A stretch of DNA of 43,056 nucleotides from Anaerolineae bacterium. GTDB taxonomy: Bacteria > Chloroflexota > Anaerolineae > Aggregatilineales > Phototrophicaceae. Below the pieces are notes generated by a model, which ran no database searches, had not been told where the DNA came from, and was given only the letters and a program-made list of their open reading frames with translations. Of this stretch, positions 17,554-26,437 are shown piece after piece. The stretch lies in the NCBI GenBank assembly GCA_019912965.1, contig JAIOHM010000027.1, forward strand, positions 1-43,056. Reading direction: 5' to 3'. The position numbers were made by a program, and so were the translations under genes. How positions within the stretch are numbered: position 1 is the first letter of the stretch; each line of letters starts with the position of its first letter.

Positions 17554-17596
17554 CCTGCCTACGGTTTTGTGATTCAGGCTACCTGTTTTTATGGTT

Positions 17597-17645
17597 TTGC
17601 TGACGGCTGATGGCTAAAGGCTAAAGGCTAAAAGCTAACGGCTGA
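17597..17645. repeat. Heptamer tandem array (NGGCTRA family)
   Basis: Seven units in strict 7-nt register: TTGCTGA, CGGCTGA, TGGCTAA, AGGCTAA, AGGCTAA, AAGCTAA, CGGCTGA. The array at 30321 has the same first unit and the same AAGCTAA-CGGCT end. Confidence 0.85.
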
Positions 17646-17790
17646 TGTGGCGGCCAAACGCACTTCCGCCAATGACATCGCCGCCGCCATCGCCGCCACT
17701 TCTGTCTCAAAGATTCACAAACTGCACAAAATCCTGTGCAGAATTTGAAGAAATTGCAGAAATTTGCGAATCTTCCCCGCATTTTCTGGA

Positions 17791-17811
17791 AACTGGTAAC
17801 TGGTAACTGTC
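17791..17811. repeat. Short heptamer array (AACTGGT)
   Basis: AACTGGT, AACTGGT, AACTGTC, placed after a TTTTCTGGA phrase that also precedes the heptamer array at 30480. Confidence 0.65.
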
Positions 17812-17840
17812 CCGACACTGCCTTCTGCATTTGCTAAAAG

Positions 17841-18755
17841 CTACGTGTGAAAATGAGGCAGCACATCGCGCGCCATTTTTTCAAGGCCGCCGATGTCGTC
17901 CTGTTCGGCCCACATCAACATAACACGTTCGACACCCGCCTCGACATACTGGCTGATGTAATCCACAATGGCGCTGCCCGTACCGATCAGGCGGTTGCGG
18001 TGGTCATCCGGGTTGATTCGTGCGCGTTTGGCCTCCAGTTCCTCGTCAGTTTCGCCGTAGACCACCTCGATCATCAGTGAGCGTTTTACGTCGGCGGGTT
18101 TGCGCCCGTTCTGCTTGAGGAGTTCATCCAGCAGGATGTTGCGCTCCTTGACTTCCTCAACGCCCCGGTGAACGGCATTCCATTCGTCGGCATATTTGGC
18201 GACCAGCGGCAGAGTCTTTTTCATGCCGTTGCCGCCGATCAGAATGGATGGGCCACCCGGACGGTGTGGACGGGGCAGCAAAATAGCTTCTTTCAGCCAA
18301 TAATGCTTGCCGACCCAATCAATCGGTTCATCACTTTTGTACAGGCGGGTAGTAAGTTCGAGGGCATCTTCCAGCATCTCGAAGCGGGTTTTCATATCAT
18401 GGAAGGGAACGCCAAACTGGGTATGTTCGCGTTCGTGCCAGCCCGTTCCCAATCCCAGCACCATACGCCCCCCGCTGAGATCATCAATGCCAGCAGCCAT
18501 ACGCGCGGTCATCGCCGGATGCCGGAAAGTAGTTGGCGCAACCAGTGTACCGAACTCGATGCGCTGCGTCTGGGTAGCGGCATAAGTCAGGGAGATGAAG
18601 GTTTCCAGTGATTCCTGATCGGGCGGGCCGATGGTGTAATGATCGGAACGGAACACACATTGATAACCATAATCCTCCGCCGCCCGCAGTAAACGCCGCC
18701 AGCGTTCCCACGTTAAGCCCCACTGCCCTTCGATCATCAGCCCGATTTGCGTCAT
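17841..18755 (-). CDS. LLM-class flavin/F420-dependent oxidoreductase (luciferase-like)
   Basis: The 304-residue protein has the luciferase-like monooxygenase TIM-barrel pattern. The N-terminal strand is IGLMIEGQ; the second strand region is CVFRSDHYTIG; RIEFGTLVAPTTFRHP matches the family's 'G..V.p...r.P'. The flavin-pocket stretch is GGRMVLGLGTGWHEREH, and the C-terminal strand is GPSILIGGNGMKKTLPLVAKYADEWN. Family members of this length usually use F420 and oxidise or reduce small organic substrates; the cofactor cannot be told from sequence alone. An AGGACA ribosome site precedes the ATG. It is a monocistron flanked by repeats on one side and the divergent kinase-fold gene on the other. 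Confidence 0.92.
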   Translation of the reverse strand: MTQIGLMIEGQWGLTWERWRRLLRAAEDYGYQCVFRSDHYTIGPPDQESLETFISLTYAATQTQRIEFGTLVAPTTFRHPAMTARMAAGIDDLSGGRMVLGLGTGWHEREHTQFGVPFHDMKTRFEMLEDALELTTRLYKSDEPIDWVGKHYWLKEAILLPRPHRPGGPSILIGGNGMKKTLPLVAKYADEWNAVHRGVEEVKERNILLDELLKQNGRKPADVKRSLMIEVVYGETDEELEAKRARINPDDHRNRLIGTGSAIVDYISQYVEAGVERVMLMWAEQDDIGGLEKMARDVLPHFHT

Positions 18756-18873
18756 GATTTGTCCTGCCTTGAAAGGTCATATAGAATTAGGATACGTTAA
18801 ACCGCGCAGTCCGCTTCCATGATCTCCTCTGTTTCACACCATTCTACCGAATCGTATGAGAGGATGCCGGGCG

Positions 18874-20199
18874 ATGTCTACAATCCAGTTTTTTGCCTGT
18901 ATTCCCTATAACTCCCGCTTGCTGATTCAAAGCCGTGAATCCGGTTATACCCTGCCCACGTTCGAGACGCAGGAAACGATTTTCTGGCAGACGGTTGACC
19001 ACATAAACCGCGAAATGCACGCCTTGACCGGACTCAATCTCACGACTCTGCGCTGCCTGCGAACGGATTATCAGCAAAATGATGATCGGATAGTTCGTTA
19101 TTATGCGCTGGAGAATCATTCGCCTGAGCATTTGCCAGACGGATTCCGGGCGGTGAGCCGGGATGAACTGGATGGGCTGCCAGATGCTCAGCGGCAGATG
19201 GCGCAGGTCTGGTTTGACTGGTACACGGTCGATCAAACGGGCGCGCCAGCGTGGTACAGACCCGGCTGGTTTGCGGGAGCTTCGGATTGGATCAATCAGC
19301 AGTTGGCACGCCTCAAACTTGAGCTGACCGCGCCGATTGAACAATTGCGTTCATGGGAACGTTCGGCTGTTCTGCGGGTGGCGACCGACCGGGGTGCGGT
19401 GTACTTCAAAGCCCTGCCGCCGATGTTCGCCCATGAGCCGCGCCTGACCTACTGGCTGGCGGAGCAGTATCCGGGGGATGCACCGCGTTTGCTGGCGGTG
19501 GATGCCGCGCGCCGCTGGATGTTGATGGCGGATTTCGGCGGGCACACGCTGGATAAAATCACAGATGTAGCTGTGTGGGAAGCGGCGGTATTCAACTATG
19601 GGCAGCTACAGGTTAAGCTGATGCAGCGGACGCATGAACTGCTGGTGCTGAAGTGTCCTGACCGCCGCCCGAATCTCCTGCTGGGACGCATTGAGGCGAT
19701 GCTCAATCAGACCGCCGATCAACTTTCGGGCAGCATCACGAAATTCACCGAAGCTGAAATCAATGTGCTGCGGATGCGTTTGCCGGAATTTAAGGGAATT
19801 TTCGCGGAACTGGCGCGGTTTCCGATTTTGCCGACGCTGGAACATGGCGATTTCTGGCAGGGTCAGGTGGTGGTGAAGGACAAACGATTCACTTTCATCG
19901 ACTGGTCGGATAGTTCGGTGAGCCATCCGTTTTTCAGCATGAACTTTCTGGAAGAGCCGCATAACGAATTCCCCGGTGACGCAGCAGAAACCCGCCAAAG
20001 GCTGCGGGCGGCCTATCTGAAAGCGTTCACAGGGTATCTTGCGATGGAACGGTTGGAGAAAGCCTACACGTTGGCGCTGCAACTCGCGCCGCTGCATCAT
20101 GCACTGATCTATCACCAGCACATCCTGCCGAAGATGAGCATCAAATGGGAGATGGACAACATGATTCCCTTCTATTTGAAGGCGGTCATTGGCAATTAA
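18874..20199 (+). CDS. APH-fold phosphotransferase with Nudix-like N-terminal domain
   Basis: The 441-residue protein has two parts. The C-terminal 290 residues are an aminoglycoside phosphotransferase-type kinase: ATP-binding lysine region AVYFKALPPMF, hinge ADFGGHTL, catalytic loop LEHGDFWQGQ (Brenner motif with the Asp), and metal motif FIDWSD. The N-terminal 140 residues have a Nudix-like pattern, with LPTFETQETIFWQTVDHINREM followed by ALTGL. This mimics a Nudix box, but the catalytic REXXEE glutamates are missing. Substrate is unknown; APH-fold enzymes phosphorylate antibiotics, sugars, choline or homoserine. The ATG at 18874 has AGAGGA about 10 nt upstream; an ATG six codons earlier overlaps that site. 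The N-terminal assignment is inference from motif shape. Confidence 0.8.
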   Translation: MSTIQFFACIPYNSRLLIQSRESGYTLPTFETQETIFWQTVDHINREMHALTGLNLTTLRCLRTDYQQNDDRIVRYYALENHSPEHLPDGFRAVSRDELDGLPDAQRQMAQVWFDWYTVDQTGAPAWYRPGWFAGASDWINQQLARLKLELTAPIEQLRSWERSAVLRVATDRGAVYFKALPPMFAHEPRLTYWLAEQYPGDAPRLLAVDAARRWMLMADFGGHTLDKITDVAVWEAAVFNYGQLQVKLMQRTHELLVLKCPDRRPNLLLGRIEAMLNQTADQLSGSITKFTEAEINVLRMRLPEFKGIFAELARFPILPTLEHGDFWQGQVVVKDKRFTFIDWSDSSVSHPFFSMNFLEEPHNEFPGDAAETRQRLRAAYLKAFTGYLAMERLEKAYTLALQLAPLHHALIYHQHILPKMSIKWEMDNMIPFYLKAVIGN

Positions 20200-20205
20200 G
20201 GAAAA

Positions 20206-20298
20206 ACAGGGCGGCTTGAGTAACGATTCACAAAAGCCCTGTGCGAATCCTTTATCCGCAAACGGCCTTGCTCCCTTTTCCATAGTGGATAGGGGAGC
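20206..20298. terminator. Hairpins between convergent genes
   Basis: Two hairpins separate the convergent kinase-fold and binding-protein genes. ACAGGGC (20206-20212) pairs with GCCCTGT (20236-20242). A stronger stem follows, GCTCCCTTTTCCA (20270-20282) with TGGATAGGGGAGC (20286-20298), 13 positions with one mismatch and a TAG loop. T tracts are weak, so bidirectional termination is inferred from position. Confidence 0.5.
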
Positions 20299-20334
20299 AC
20301 AGCAGGGCTAGAGGCAATCAGGCGCGGGCTGATT

Positions 20335-21363
20335 TTATGGCTGAACGCCGGGTTCGCATTCGGCAGCGGCATCCGTATCAGCCGGTTCGCCCAAAACTGC
20401 CTGAAGTTCCGGTACAACGCCTTCCAGCGCGTATTCCAGACTCAAAATGGTGCTGAACTGAAGGGCATCGTCGTAGGCTTCCGGGATATAAACCACCCGC
20501 CCATCTTTCACCACATCAAGTTGGCTGATGATCGGATCGGCCTCAATCGCTTCCCGGCCACCCTCAGCAAATTGCAAACCCAGAAAAATCAGGATGTCCT
20601 GATCGAATAAATCAATGCGTTCCAGACTGAGGTCGGCGTAAAACTGCTCACCTGCGATTTCGTTCAGTTCTTCCGGCACTACAAAACCAAGCTGGGTGAA
20701 AAAGCGTCCCCGGATATCCTGATCGGAATAGTAACCATAGGTGCGATCCTGACCGTAGTTGTAGGCAACCACGATTGCTTTACAAGTGAACTGCGGATTT
20801 TGCTCACGCGCATCGGCAAACAAATCCTCAATGTGGCTAATCAAATCATCGGCTTCGTCGGCCTTGCCAACCGCAGCCCCAATCAGACGGGTGGTTTCGT
20901 ACCAGGGCATCCCGAAGTTGATGTAATCGGGTAACTGGGCGAGGGTGGGGGCGATTTGCGACAGGGCATCATACTCTTCCTGCGTGATTCCAGAGTCCAC
21001 CGCGCTGATGAGGTCGGGATCAAGCTCAAGAATCGCTTCATAATTCAGGCTGCCAAACGGCATGTTTAGCACAACCGGTTCAGCGCCATCGGCTTCATCC
21101 TCCGCCCACGGGAAAATGGCATCCGACTCATCGCCATACCAGTAGCGTACAGCAACAGGCACAATCCCCAATGCTAACAGTGGGTCTTGTTCGGTAAAGC
21201 CGATGGAAACAACCCGCTGTGGGGCTTCAGTGATGGTGGTGCTGCCAAATTTATGTTCAATGGTGATGGGAAACGGTGCATCGGCGGTTTCCTGTGCAGC
21301 GACACGGGTGGCAAACAGGGTGACAACCAGCAAAAACAGGCTCAGTAGCTTTCTAACGGACAC
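20335..21363 (-). CDS. Iron-siderophore-type ABC transporter substrate-binding protein
   Basis: The 342-residue protein has a signal peptide (VRKLLSLFLLVVTLFATRVAAQ) and a class III (FhuD/FepB-type) binding fold. APQRVVSIGFTEQDPLLALG and GSLNYEAILELDPDLISAV are the typical first and second motifs, with two lobes joined by a long helix. Such proteins bind ferric siderophores or haem outside the membrane. Unusually there is no lipobox cysteine, and no permease or ATPase gene is nearby, so it must share a transporter encoded elsewhere. I chose GTG at 21363 because AAGGAG is 9 nt upstream; the TTG two codons earlier is only 3 nt from it. Confidence 0.88.
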   Translation of the reverse strand: MSVRKLLSLFLLVVTLFATRVAAQETADAPFPITIEHKFGSTTITEAPQRVVSIGFTEQDPLLALGIVPVAVRYWYGDESDAIFPWAEDEADGAEPVVLNMPFGSLNYEAILELDPDLISAVDSGITQEEYDALSQIAPTLAQLPDYINFGMPWYETTRLIGAAVGKADEADDLISHIEDLFADAREQNPQFTCKAIVVAYNYGQDRTYGYYSDQDIRGRFFTQLGFVVPEELNEIAGEQFYADLSLERIDLFDQDILIFLGLQFAEGGREAIEADPIISQLDVVKDGRVVYIPEAYDDALQFSTILSLEYALEGVVPELQAVLGEPADTDAAAECEPGVQP

Positions 21364-21677
21364 GATCAAAAACTCCTTTGTGAAATCCAGTACATTCAGC
21401 GAAGCATAGCCGGGATGCGGCGGGGTTTTCTACGCAGGCGATTAAAGGCTGGATTTCAACGCACGGCGAAATGCCTGAAGTCTATGCAACTAGGTTCTGC
21501 TGAATCTACAAAAATCTGAGTAACCGATGCCCGCTTCGGGTATAACGCTGGTTAAATTCGGGGCGGCGGCACAGCTTAACCAGCGATCAAACGTCAGCAT
21601 TAAGGAGGATGCTCAAAATGACGTTTTGGCATACAATGGGAGAAGCTATCTGGCATCCGAACACAGAAGGACGGAAC
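21364..21677. other. 314-bp divergent gap
   Basis: No gene is supported. It contains an inverted repeat TGAAATCCAG (21381-21390) / CTGGATTTCA (21449-21458) just upstream of the binding-protein start, and a strong AAGGAGG at 21602-21608. That site lies before an in-frame ATG at 21618, which could extend the next gene by 20 residues. Confidence 0.5.
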
Positions 21678-24600
21678 ATGCCGCGAAAAACATGGTGGAT
21701 AATCATCGCGCTAATGCTGCTCAGTTTACCGCTGGTGGCCTTCGCGCAGAACGACGAAATTCCCGTCACGGTTGGCGAAACCGTCACTGGTGAACTGGTC
21801 ACTGATGCGCCCTGGGCGCTTTATGCTATCGAAGCGCAGGCAGGCGATACCCTCGATATTACGCTCACCTCCGAGGCGTTCGACAGCTTTTTGACGCTGA
21901 TCGGCCCGGATGGTGATGTACTCATCACGGACGACGACGGCGCGGGCGACAGCAACGCCCGGATTGCTGAATTTGAACTTCCCGAATCCGGCACATACAT
22001 TATCCGTGTGGACAGTTATAACCAACTCTCCACCGGGGAATATACGCTGCTGGTAGAAGGTGACGTAAGCCCACCGCCGGAAGTTACCCCTGAACCGACT
22101 GCCGCACCGACTGATGCGCCCCCCGTTTCTACAGGTGGGACAATCGGCATCGGTGAAACGGTGGAGGGATCGGTTGATGCATCAACGGGTGCGCTGGAAT
22201 ACACGTTTGACGGCACATTGGGAACGGTGGTCACGATTGAACTGACCTCGCCGGATTTCGATGCCTATCTGACACTGCAAGGTGCGGATGGCACGCTGCT
22301 CACCAGCGACGACGACAGTGCGGGCAATCTGAACGCGCGTATCGAAGATTTTCCGCTGCCCATTGACGGCACGTATACCGTAACGGTCAGCAGTTATGGC
22401 GGTGGTGCGGCTGGCAGTTTTAGTCTATCGGTCACAGCCGACGATGGGGAAGCGCCAACTGCTGAACCCAGCGGTGAACCGACTGCCGAACCTTCACTTG
22501 AGCCAACCGCCGAATCACCGGGGGTAATGGCATCCTTCAGCGGCAGATTGACCGATGAACAGCTATCGGCGCTTTATGAATTTGAAGGCCGCGCGGGCGA
22601 TGTCATCAGCTTTACCATGACCTCGGATGATTTCGATGCCTATCTGACGCTGCAAGGGCCGAATGGTCGCACCGTGATTGAAGATGACGACAGCGGCGGT
22701 GGGCGTAACGCCAGTATCGATAACTATACCCTGCTGGAATCCGGCACTTATACGCTGATCGCCAGCAGCAACACCCGCACCCGTACTGGCAGCTTCGTGC
22801 TGAACATCACCGGTACATCGCTGGTGCTGACCGGGATTGGTGAACAACCCACGCCCGAACCCACAGCCATCGCCCAATCCGGCGGTGAGGTGGAACTCAA
22901 CAGTCTGGTGAACGGGGCGCTCACCCCTGAATCGGCAACCGCCACCTATACCTTCACCACCAGCGGCGCGGAAATCGTGATGATTACCGTGACCTCCAGT
23001 ATTTTTGATCCATTTGTGACTCTGCTGGATGCCAATGGCGACGAACTCGCCAGCGACGATGACAGCGCAGGCAGCCTGAACGCCCGCATCAGCGATTTCC
23101 AACTGCCGGGTGCGGGAACCTATACGGTTGTGGTCAGCAGTGCCACCGGGGCAACCAGTGGCGAATTCACGCTATCGATCAATACCGCCCAAATTCAACC
23201 GACAGCCGAGCCAACCGTCGAACCGACCAGCCTGCCACCGGGCAGCAGCATTACACTGGGCGATTCGATCAGCGGTTTTCTGGATGGCGATGAACCCATT
23301 CACTACACCTTCGAAGGCGAAAGCGGTCAGGCCGTGACGATCACCCTGACCTCGGATGATTTCGATGCATACCTGCGCCTGCTGGATGCCGATGGCGACG
23401 AACTCGACACGGATGACGACAGCGCGGGCAACCTGAATGCGCGTATCGAGAATTTCACGCTTCCAGCCAACGGCACGTATACCATCGAGGTTGATCGTTT
23501 CGATGACGGTGTAACGGGTGAATTCGTCCTCAGCCTGACCTCCGGCGGGGCGATTGAACCGACAGTTGAACCGACCAGCGTCCCCGGCGGCAGCGAAATC
23601 GCCATCGGCGGCTCGGTGACCAGTGAACTGGAACCGGGTCAGGACAGCACGATTTATACCTTCGAGGGCGAAGCCGGGCAGCTTATCACCATCAACCTGT
23701 CCTCGGATGACTTCGATGCTTATGTGACGTTGAATGACCCCAGCGGCTTCTATCTGACTAGCGACGATGACAGCGGCGGCGGTTTGGACTCGCGGATTGC
23801 GGTGTTTACCCTGCCCGAAAACGGCACTTACAGCATCGTGGTGGAAAGTTTTGACGGGGAAAGCGGTCAATTCACCCTGAGCCTGAGCACGCCGACGATT
23901 GAAAATATCGCCTACGGTGACAGTCTATCCGGCAGCATCACAGCCGAAAGTTCGTCGATCATCTATCTGTTCGACGGTTCAGAAGGCGATGTGATTACCA
24001 TCAGCCTGACCTCGCCGGATTTCGATACTTATCTGACGCTGGCGACTACTGGTGATGGTTTCCCATTGGTCGAAAATGATGATGGCGGCGGCGGCACGGA
24101 TTCGCACATCGGGCCGTACACACTGCCATCAACCGGGGAGTATGTCATCACCGTCAGCAGCTACTCCAGCGATGTCAGCGGGGCTTATACCGTCAGCTTG
24201 AACGAAGCTGAATTAAGCACCATCGCTTATGGCGACACGGTAGAAGCCACATTCGACGACGAAACCCGCGCGGTCTACTACAGCTTTGAGGCCGCATTGG
24301 GTGACATTATCGATGTCTCGGTTGATGGCGATATTGACACCACGCTGGTCATCACCGGGCCGGGCGGTTATGAAGTGTTCTTCGATGAAGACGGCGGCGC
24401 ACGCTTCAATCCGGAAGCCAACCGCCTGATTCTGAATCAGGAAGGCACGTATATCATTCAGTTGAACACGGCCTTGCGGGGTGAGAGGGGTACGGTCAGT
24501 CTGACGCTCTCACAAGGCGAGGTACGCACGCTGGATGACGGCCCACAGGAAGTACGCCTGGCTGAATCGATCTCTCAGGATGTGCTGACCTTTGAAGGGA

Positions 24601-24830
24601 ACGCCGGGGAAACGGTGCAGTTGGTCACGCGTGTGGTTTCCGGCGCGGAAACCAGTTCACCCAGCATTACGGTAACACAGGGGGAAGCTACGCTGGCAAC
24701 TGGCAGCGGCAGTGATGTCACCAATCTGATTATCGAATTCACTGTGCCAGAAGATGGCACGGTGACGGTGCAGATTTACGACTACAGCTTCACCGCGCTG
24801 GTGCTGGAAGTTAGCGTCGAACGCCAATAA
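21678..24830 (+). CDS. Large secreted PPC-array protein
   Basis: The 1050-residue protein has a signal peptide (TWWIIIALMLLSLPLVAFAQ) and then eight recognisable PPC-like beta-sandwich domains plus a weaker ninth. Each carries the block 'DFDAYLTL ... DG..L..DDDSAG..NARI..F.LP..GTYT..V.S'. The Asp-rich loop (DADGDEL, DDDSAG) probably binds calcium. Domains are joined by Pro/Thr/Glu linkers (PTAEPS, EPTVEPTS). No catalytic domain or wall anchor is seen. It is probably an extracellular structural or adhesive protein. Start is uncertain: ATG 21678 (AAGGA 7 nt upstream) gives a clean signal peptide, whereas ATG 21618 has a stronger AAGGAGG but adds 20 polar residues before it. Confidence 0.85.
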   Translation: MPRKTWWIIIALMLLSLPLVAFAQNDEIPVTVGETVTGELVTDAPWALYAIEAQAGDTLDITLTSEAFDSFLTLIGPDGDVLITDDDGAGDSNARIAEFELPESGTYIIRVDSYNQLSTGEYTLLVEGDVSPPPEVTPEPTAAPTDAPPVSTGGTIGIGETVEGSVDASTGALEYTFDGTLGTVVTIELTSPDFDAYLTLQGADGTLLTSDDDSAGNLNARIEDFPLPIDGTYTVTVSSYGGGAAGSFSLSVTADDGEAPTAEPSGEPTAEPSLEPTAESPGVMASFSGRLTDEQLSALYEFEGRAGDVISFTMTSDDFDAYLTLQGPNGRTVIEDDDSGGGRNASIDNYTLLESGTYTLIASSNTRTRTGSFVLNITGTSLVLTGIGEQPTPEPTAIAQSGGEVELNSLVNGALTPESATATYTFTTSGAEIVMITVTSSIFDPFVTLLDANGDELASDDDSAGSLNARISDFQLPGAGTYTVVVSSATGATSGEFTLSINTAQIQPTAEPTVEPTSLPPGSSITLGDSISGFLDGDEPIHYTFEGESGQAVTITLTSDDFDAYLRLLDADGDELDTDDDSAGNLNARIENFTLPANGTYTIEVDRFDDGVTGEFVLSLTSGGAIEPTVEPTSVPGGSEIAIGGSVTSELEPGQDSTIYTFEGEAGQLITINLSSDDFDAYVTLNDPSGFYLTSDDDSGGGLDSRIAVFTLPENGTYSIVVESFDGESGQFTLSLSTPTIENIAYGDSLSGSITAESSSIIYLFDGSEGDVITISLTSPDFDTYLTLATTGDGFPLVENDDGGGGTDSHIGPYTLPSTGEYVITVSSYSSDVSGAYTVSLNEAELSTIAYGDTVEATFDDETRAVYYSFEAALGDIIDVSVDGDIDTTLVITGPGGYEVFFDEDGGARFNPEANRLILNQEGTYIIQLNTALRGERGTVSLTLSQGEVRTLDDGPQEVRLAESISQDVLTFEGNAGETVQLVTRVVSGAETSSPSITVTQGEATLATGSGSDVTNLIIEFTVPEDGTVTVQIYDYSFTALVLEVSVERQ

Positions 24831-24849
24831 TCTTCGCATAAGTTCTCGA

Positions 24850-24874
24850 GGGGCGGTTCACGAGCCGCCCCTTT
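24850..24874 (+). terminator. Intrinsic terminator after the PPC-array gene
   Basis: GGGGCGG (24850-24856), loop TTCACGAG, CCGCCCC (24865-24871), then TTT. The T tract is short. Confidence 0.7.
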
Positions 24875-24936
24875 GCATTTCCCACCGCCCAATCGTGCTA
24901 GACTATCCTCAAATGACCACTAGCGAGGGATGCATT

Positions 24937-25788
24937 TTGAAATCCTCAACTGCCAATCTTGTGCTTGCGCCGGATGCGCCGATTGATCTGCAACTCCATA
25001 CCACCTACAGCGACGGCAAATGGACGCCTGAAACCTTGCTCGATTATCTCCTCAGTGAAGGTTTTGCTTTAGCCGCCATCACCGATCATGATCGGGTGGA
25101 TACGATAGCCGCCATGCAGCAGCTTGCCATCGAAAAACAGATGCCACTGTTGATTGCCACCGAAATGACCACCAAATGGAACGGCGGCATTACTGATATG
25201 CTGTGTTTCGGGTTTGATCCATCCAGAATGGCCTTGCAGGAATTAGCGCAGCAGGTTCTCCGCCGCCAGCAGGACAACACCCGACAGGTTTATGCATACC
25301 TGCAAAGCAAAGGTTATGGGAACGATGTCGATGAACTGACGCCCATGCTGGAAAAACCATGTGCTCAACAGCCGCATGAACTGTTTGGGTTTATGGAACG
25401 GCAGGGTATAGCGGACGATTTGATGATGAAGTTGGCGAAGGAAGCCGGATTTCGCTTGGAAACCAACGATACAGCGGCAGTCGTGGATGCTGTCCATCAG
25501 GATGGTGGTGTGTGTTTGATCGCCCATCCCGGACGCACAGATGGCTTTGTGACTTATGACGCCGCTTTGTTTGATCAACTGCGGCAGGAAATGCCCATCG
25601 ACGGTATCGAGGTTTATTACCCCGCGCATACACCGGAACAGATCGCCGTGTATGAGGACTATGCCCGAAAGCATAACTTGCTGACGAGTTCCGGTTCAGA
25701 CTCGCACAGTGCGGATAAAAAGCCGATCAAATATCCGGCGGAACGCAGCCGCGCCCTGCTTGAACGTTTGGGCATCCAGATTAAATAG
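24937..25788 (+). CDS. PHP-domain metal-dependent phosphoesterase
   Basis: This protein of about 283 residues has the PHP superfamily motifs in order: DLQLHTTYSDG, AAITDHDRVD, LLIATEMT, CLIAHPGR, GIEVYYPAH and SGSDSHSA. They form the trinuclear metal site that hydrolyses phosphodiesters or nucleoside phosphates; TrpH/YciV-type relatives act as 5'-3' exonucleases or nucleotidases. The first motif is QxH rather than HxH, so one metal ligand is altered. The TTG at 24937 has GAGGGA about 6 nt upstream and is preferred; ATG at 24913 is an in-frame alternative without a ribosome site. The DUF4291 gene begins 8 nt after the stop, indicating an operon. Confidence 0.85.
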   Translation: MKSSTANLVLAPDAPIDLQLHTTYSDGKWTPETLLDYLLSEGFALAAITDHDRVDTIAAMQQLAIEKQMPLLIATEMTTKWNGGITDMLCFGFDPSRMALQELAQQVLRRQQDNTRQVYAYLQSKGYGNDVDELTPMLEKPCAQQPHELFGFMERQGIADDLMMKLAKEAGFRLETNDTAAVVDAVHQDGGVCLIAHPGRTDGFVTYDAALFDQLRQEMPIDGIEVYYPAHTPEQIAVYEDYARKHNLLTSSGSDSHSADKKPIKYPAERSRALLERLGIQIK

Positions 25789-25796
25789 AGAGCTTC

Positions 25797-26381
25797 ATGA
25801 TCCGCCAAATCTATGCTGCTTACGACGAAACAGGCGTCTTTGTTTATCAAGCCTTCAGGCCGGAAACGGTGCAGGCCGCGCTGGAAAAAGGCACATTCGG
25901 CGCAGGGTTTAATATGCAGCGCATGACGTGGATTAAACCTTCCTTTGCATGGATGCTGTATCGCTCTGGCTATGCGACCAAATTACGGCAGGAAGCTGTT
26001 CTAAAGATCAAGCTCTCGCACGAAGGTTTTCTGACTATCCTGCGCGAGTCGGTGGAAACCACCTATAATCCACACATCTACGAAAGTGAAGCGGCGTGGA
26101 AGGCAGCCTTAAATGCGTCGAAAGTCCGTCACCAGTGGGATCCCGAACGGTATCTGACATTGGGCAAACATCCCGAACGCCGCGCTATTCAGATTGGCAT
26201 TCAGGGATGGGTAGTGGATCGGTACGTCAACGAGTGGATTATTAGACTGCAAGATGTCACCGAACTGGCTCATGCTGTGAAGGCCGCGAAAGATAAAAAG
26301 CAGCCTTTCCCACCCGTGCCAGAAGAACGCCTCTATCCGGTTGACGCCGGATTAGAGCGACAATTAGATATCACCAAATAA
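25797..26381 (+). CDS. DUF4291 family protein
   Basis: The 194-residue protein matches the DUF4291 pattern from end to end: IRQIYAAYDETGVFVYQAF near the start, RMTWIKPSFAWMLYRSGYA in the middle (the family's most conserved block), VRHQWDPERYL, and the terminal RRAIQIGIQGW. The length is normal. I know no established biochemical function for the family, so none is claimed. A GAGAG ribosome site precedes the ATG, and it follows the PHP gene by 8 nt, so the two are co-transcribed. A shared hairpin terminator follows. Confidence 0.88.
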   Translation: MIRQIYAAYDETGVFVYQAFRPETVQAALEKGTFGAGFNMQRMTWIKPSFAWMLYRSGYATKLRQEAVLKIKLSHEGFLTILRESVETTYNPHIYESEAAWKAALNASKVRHQWDPERYLTLGKHPERRAIQIGIQGWVVDRYVNEWIIRLQDVTELAHAVKAAKDKKQPFPPVPEERLYPVDAGLERQLDITK

Positions 26382-26382
26382 A

Positions 26383-26418
26383 AACGGGGCTATCTGTTTT
26401 ATGGCGGATAACCCCGTT
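26383..26418. terminator. Bidirectional hairpin between convergent genes
   Basis: AACGGGGCTATC (26383-26394) pairs with GATAACCCCGTT (26407-26418) with one mismatch and a 12-nt loop. It separates the PHP-DUF4291 operon from the convergent PPC gene. Confidence 0.7.
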
Positions 26419-26437
26419 CCCTATAAACTTCTCTTGC

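Larger units (their letters stand above)
17276..17840. other. 565-bp gene-free gap with repeats
   Basis: No credible gene. From left to right it holds the palindrome at 17304, AT-rich unassigned DNA, dispersed element copy A (17411-17553), a GGCTAAA-type heptamer array (17597-17645), a CGCCGCCGCC-rich stretch also seen near 30390, and a three-unit AACTGGT array (17791-17811). The order of parts parallels the gap at 30187-30830. Confidence 0.7.

Noticed and set aside
20335..21363. Complete iron-uptake operon
   Set aside because: Only the binding protein is present. Neighbours on both sides are unrelated and on other strands.
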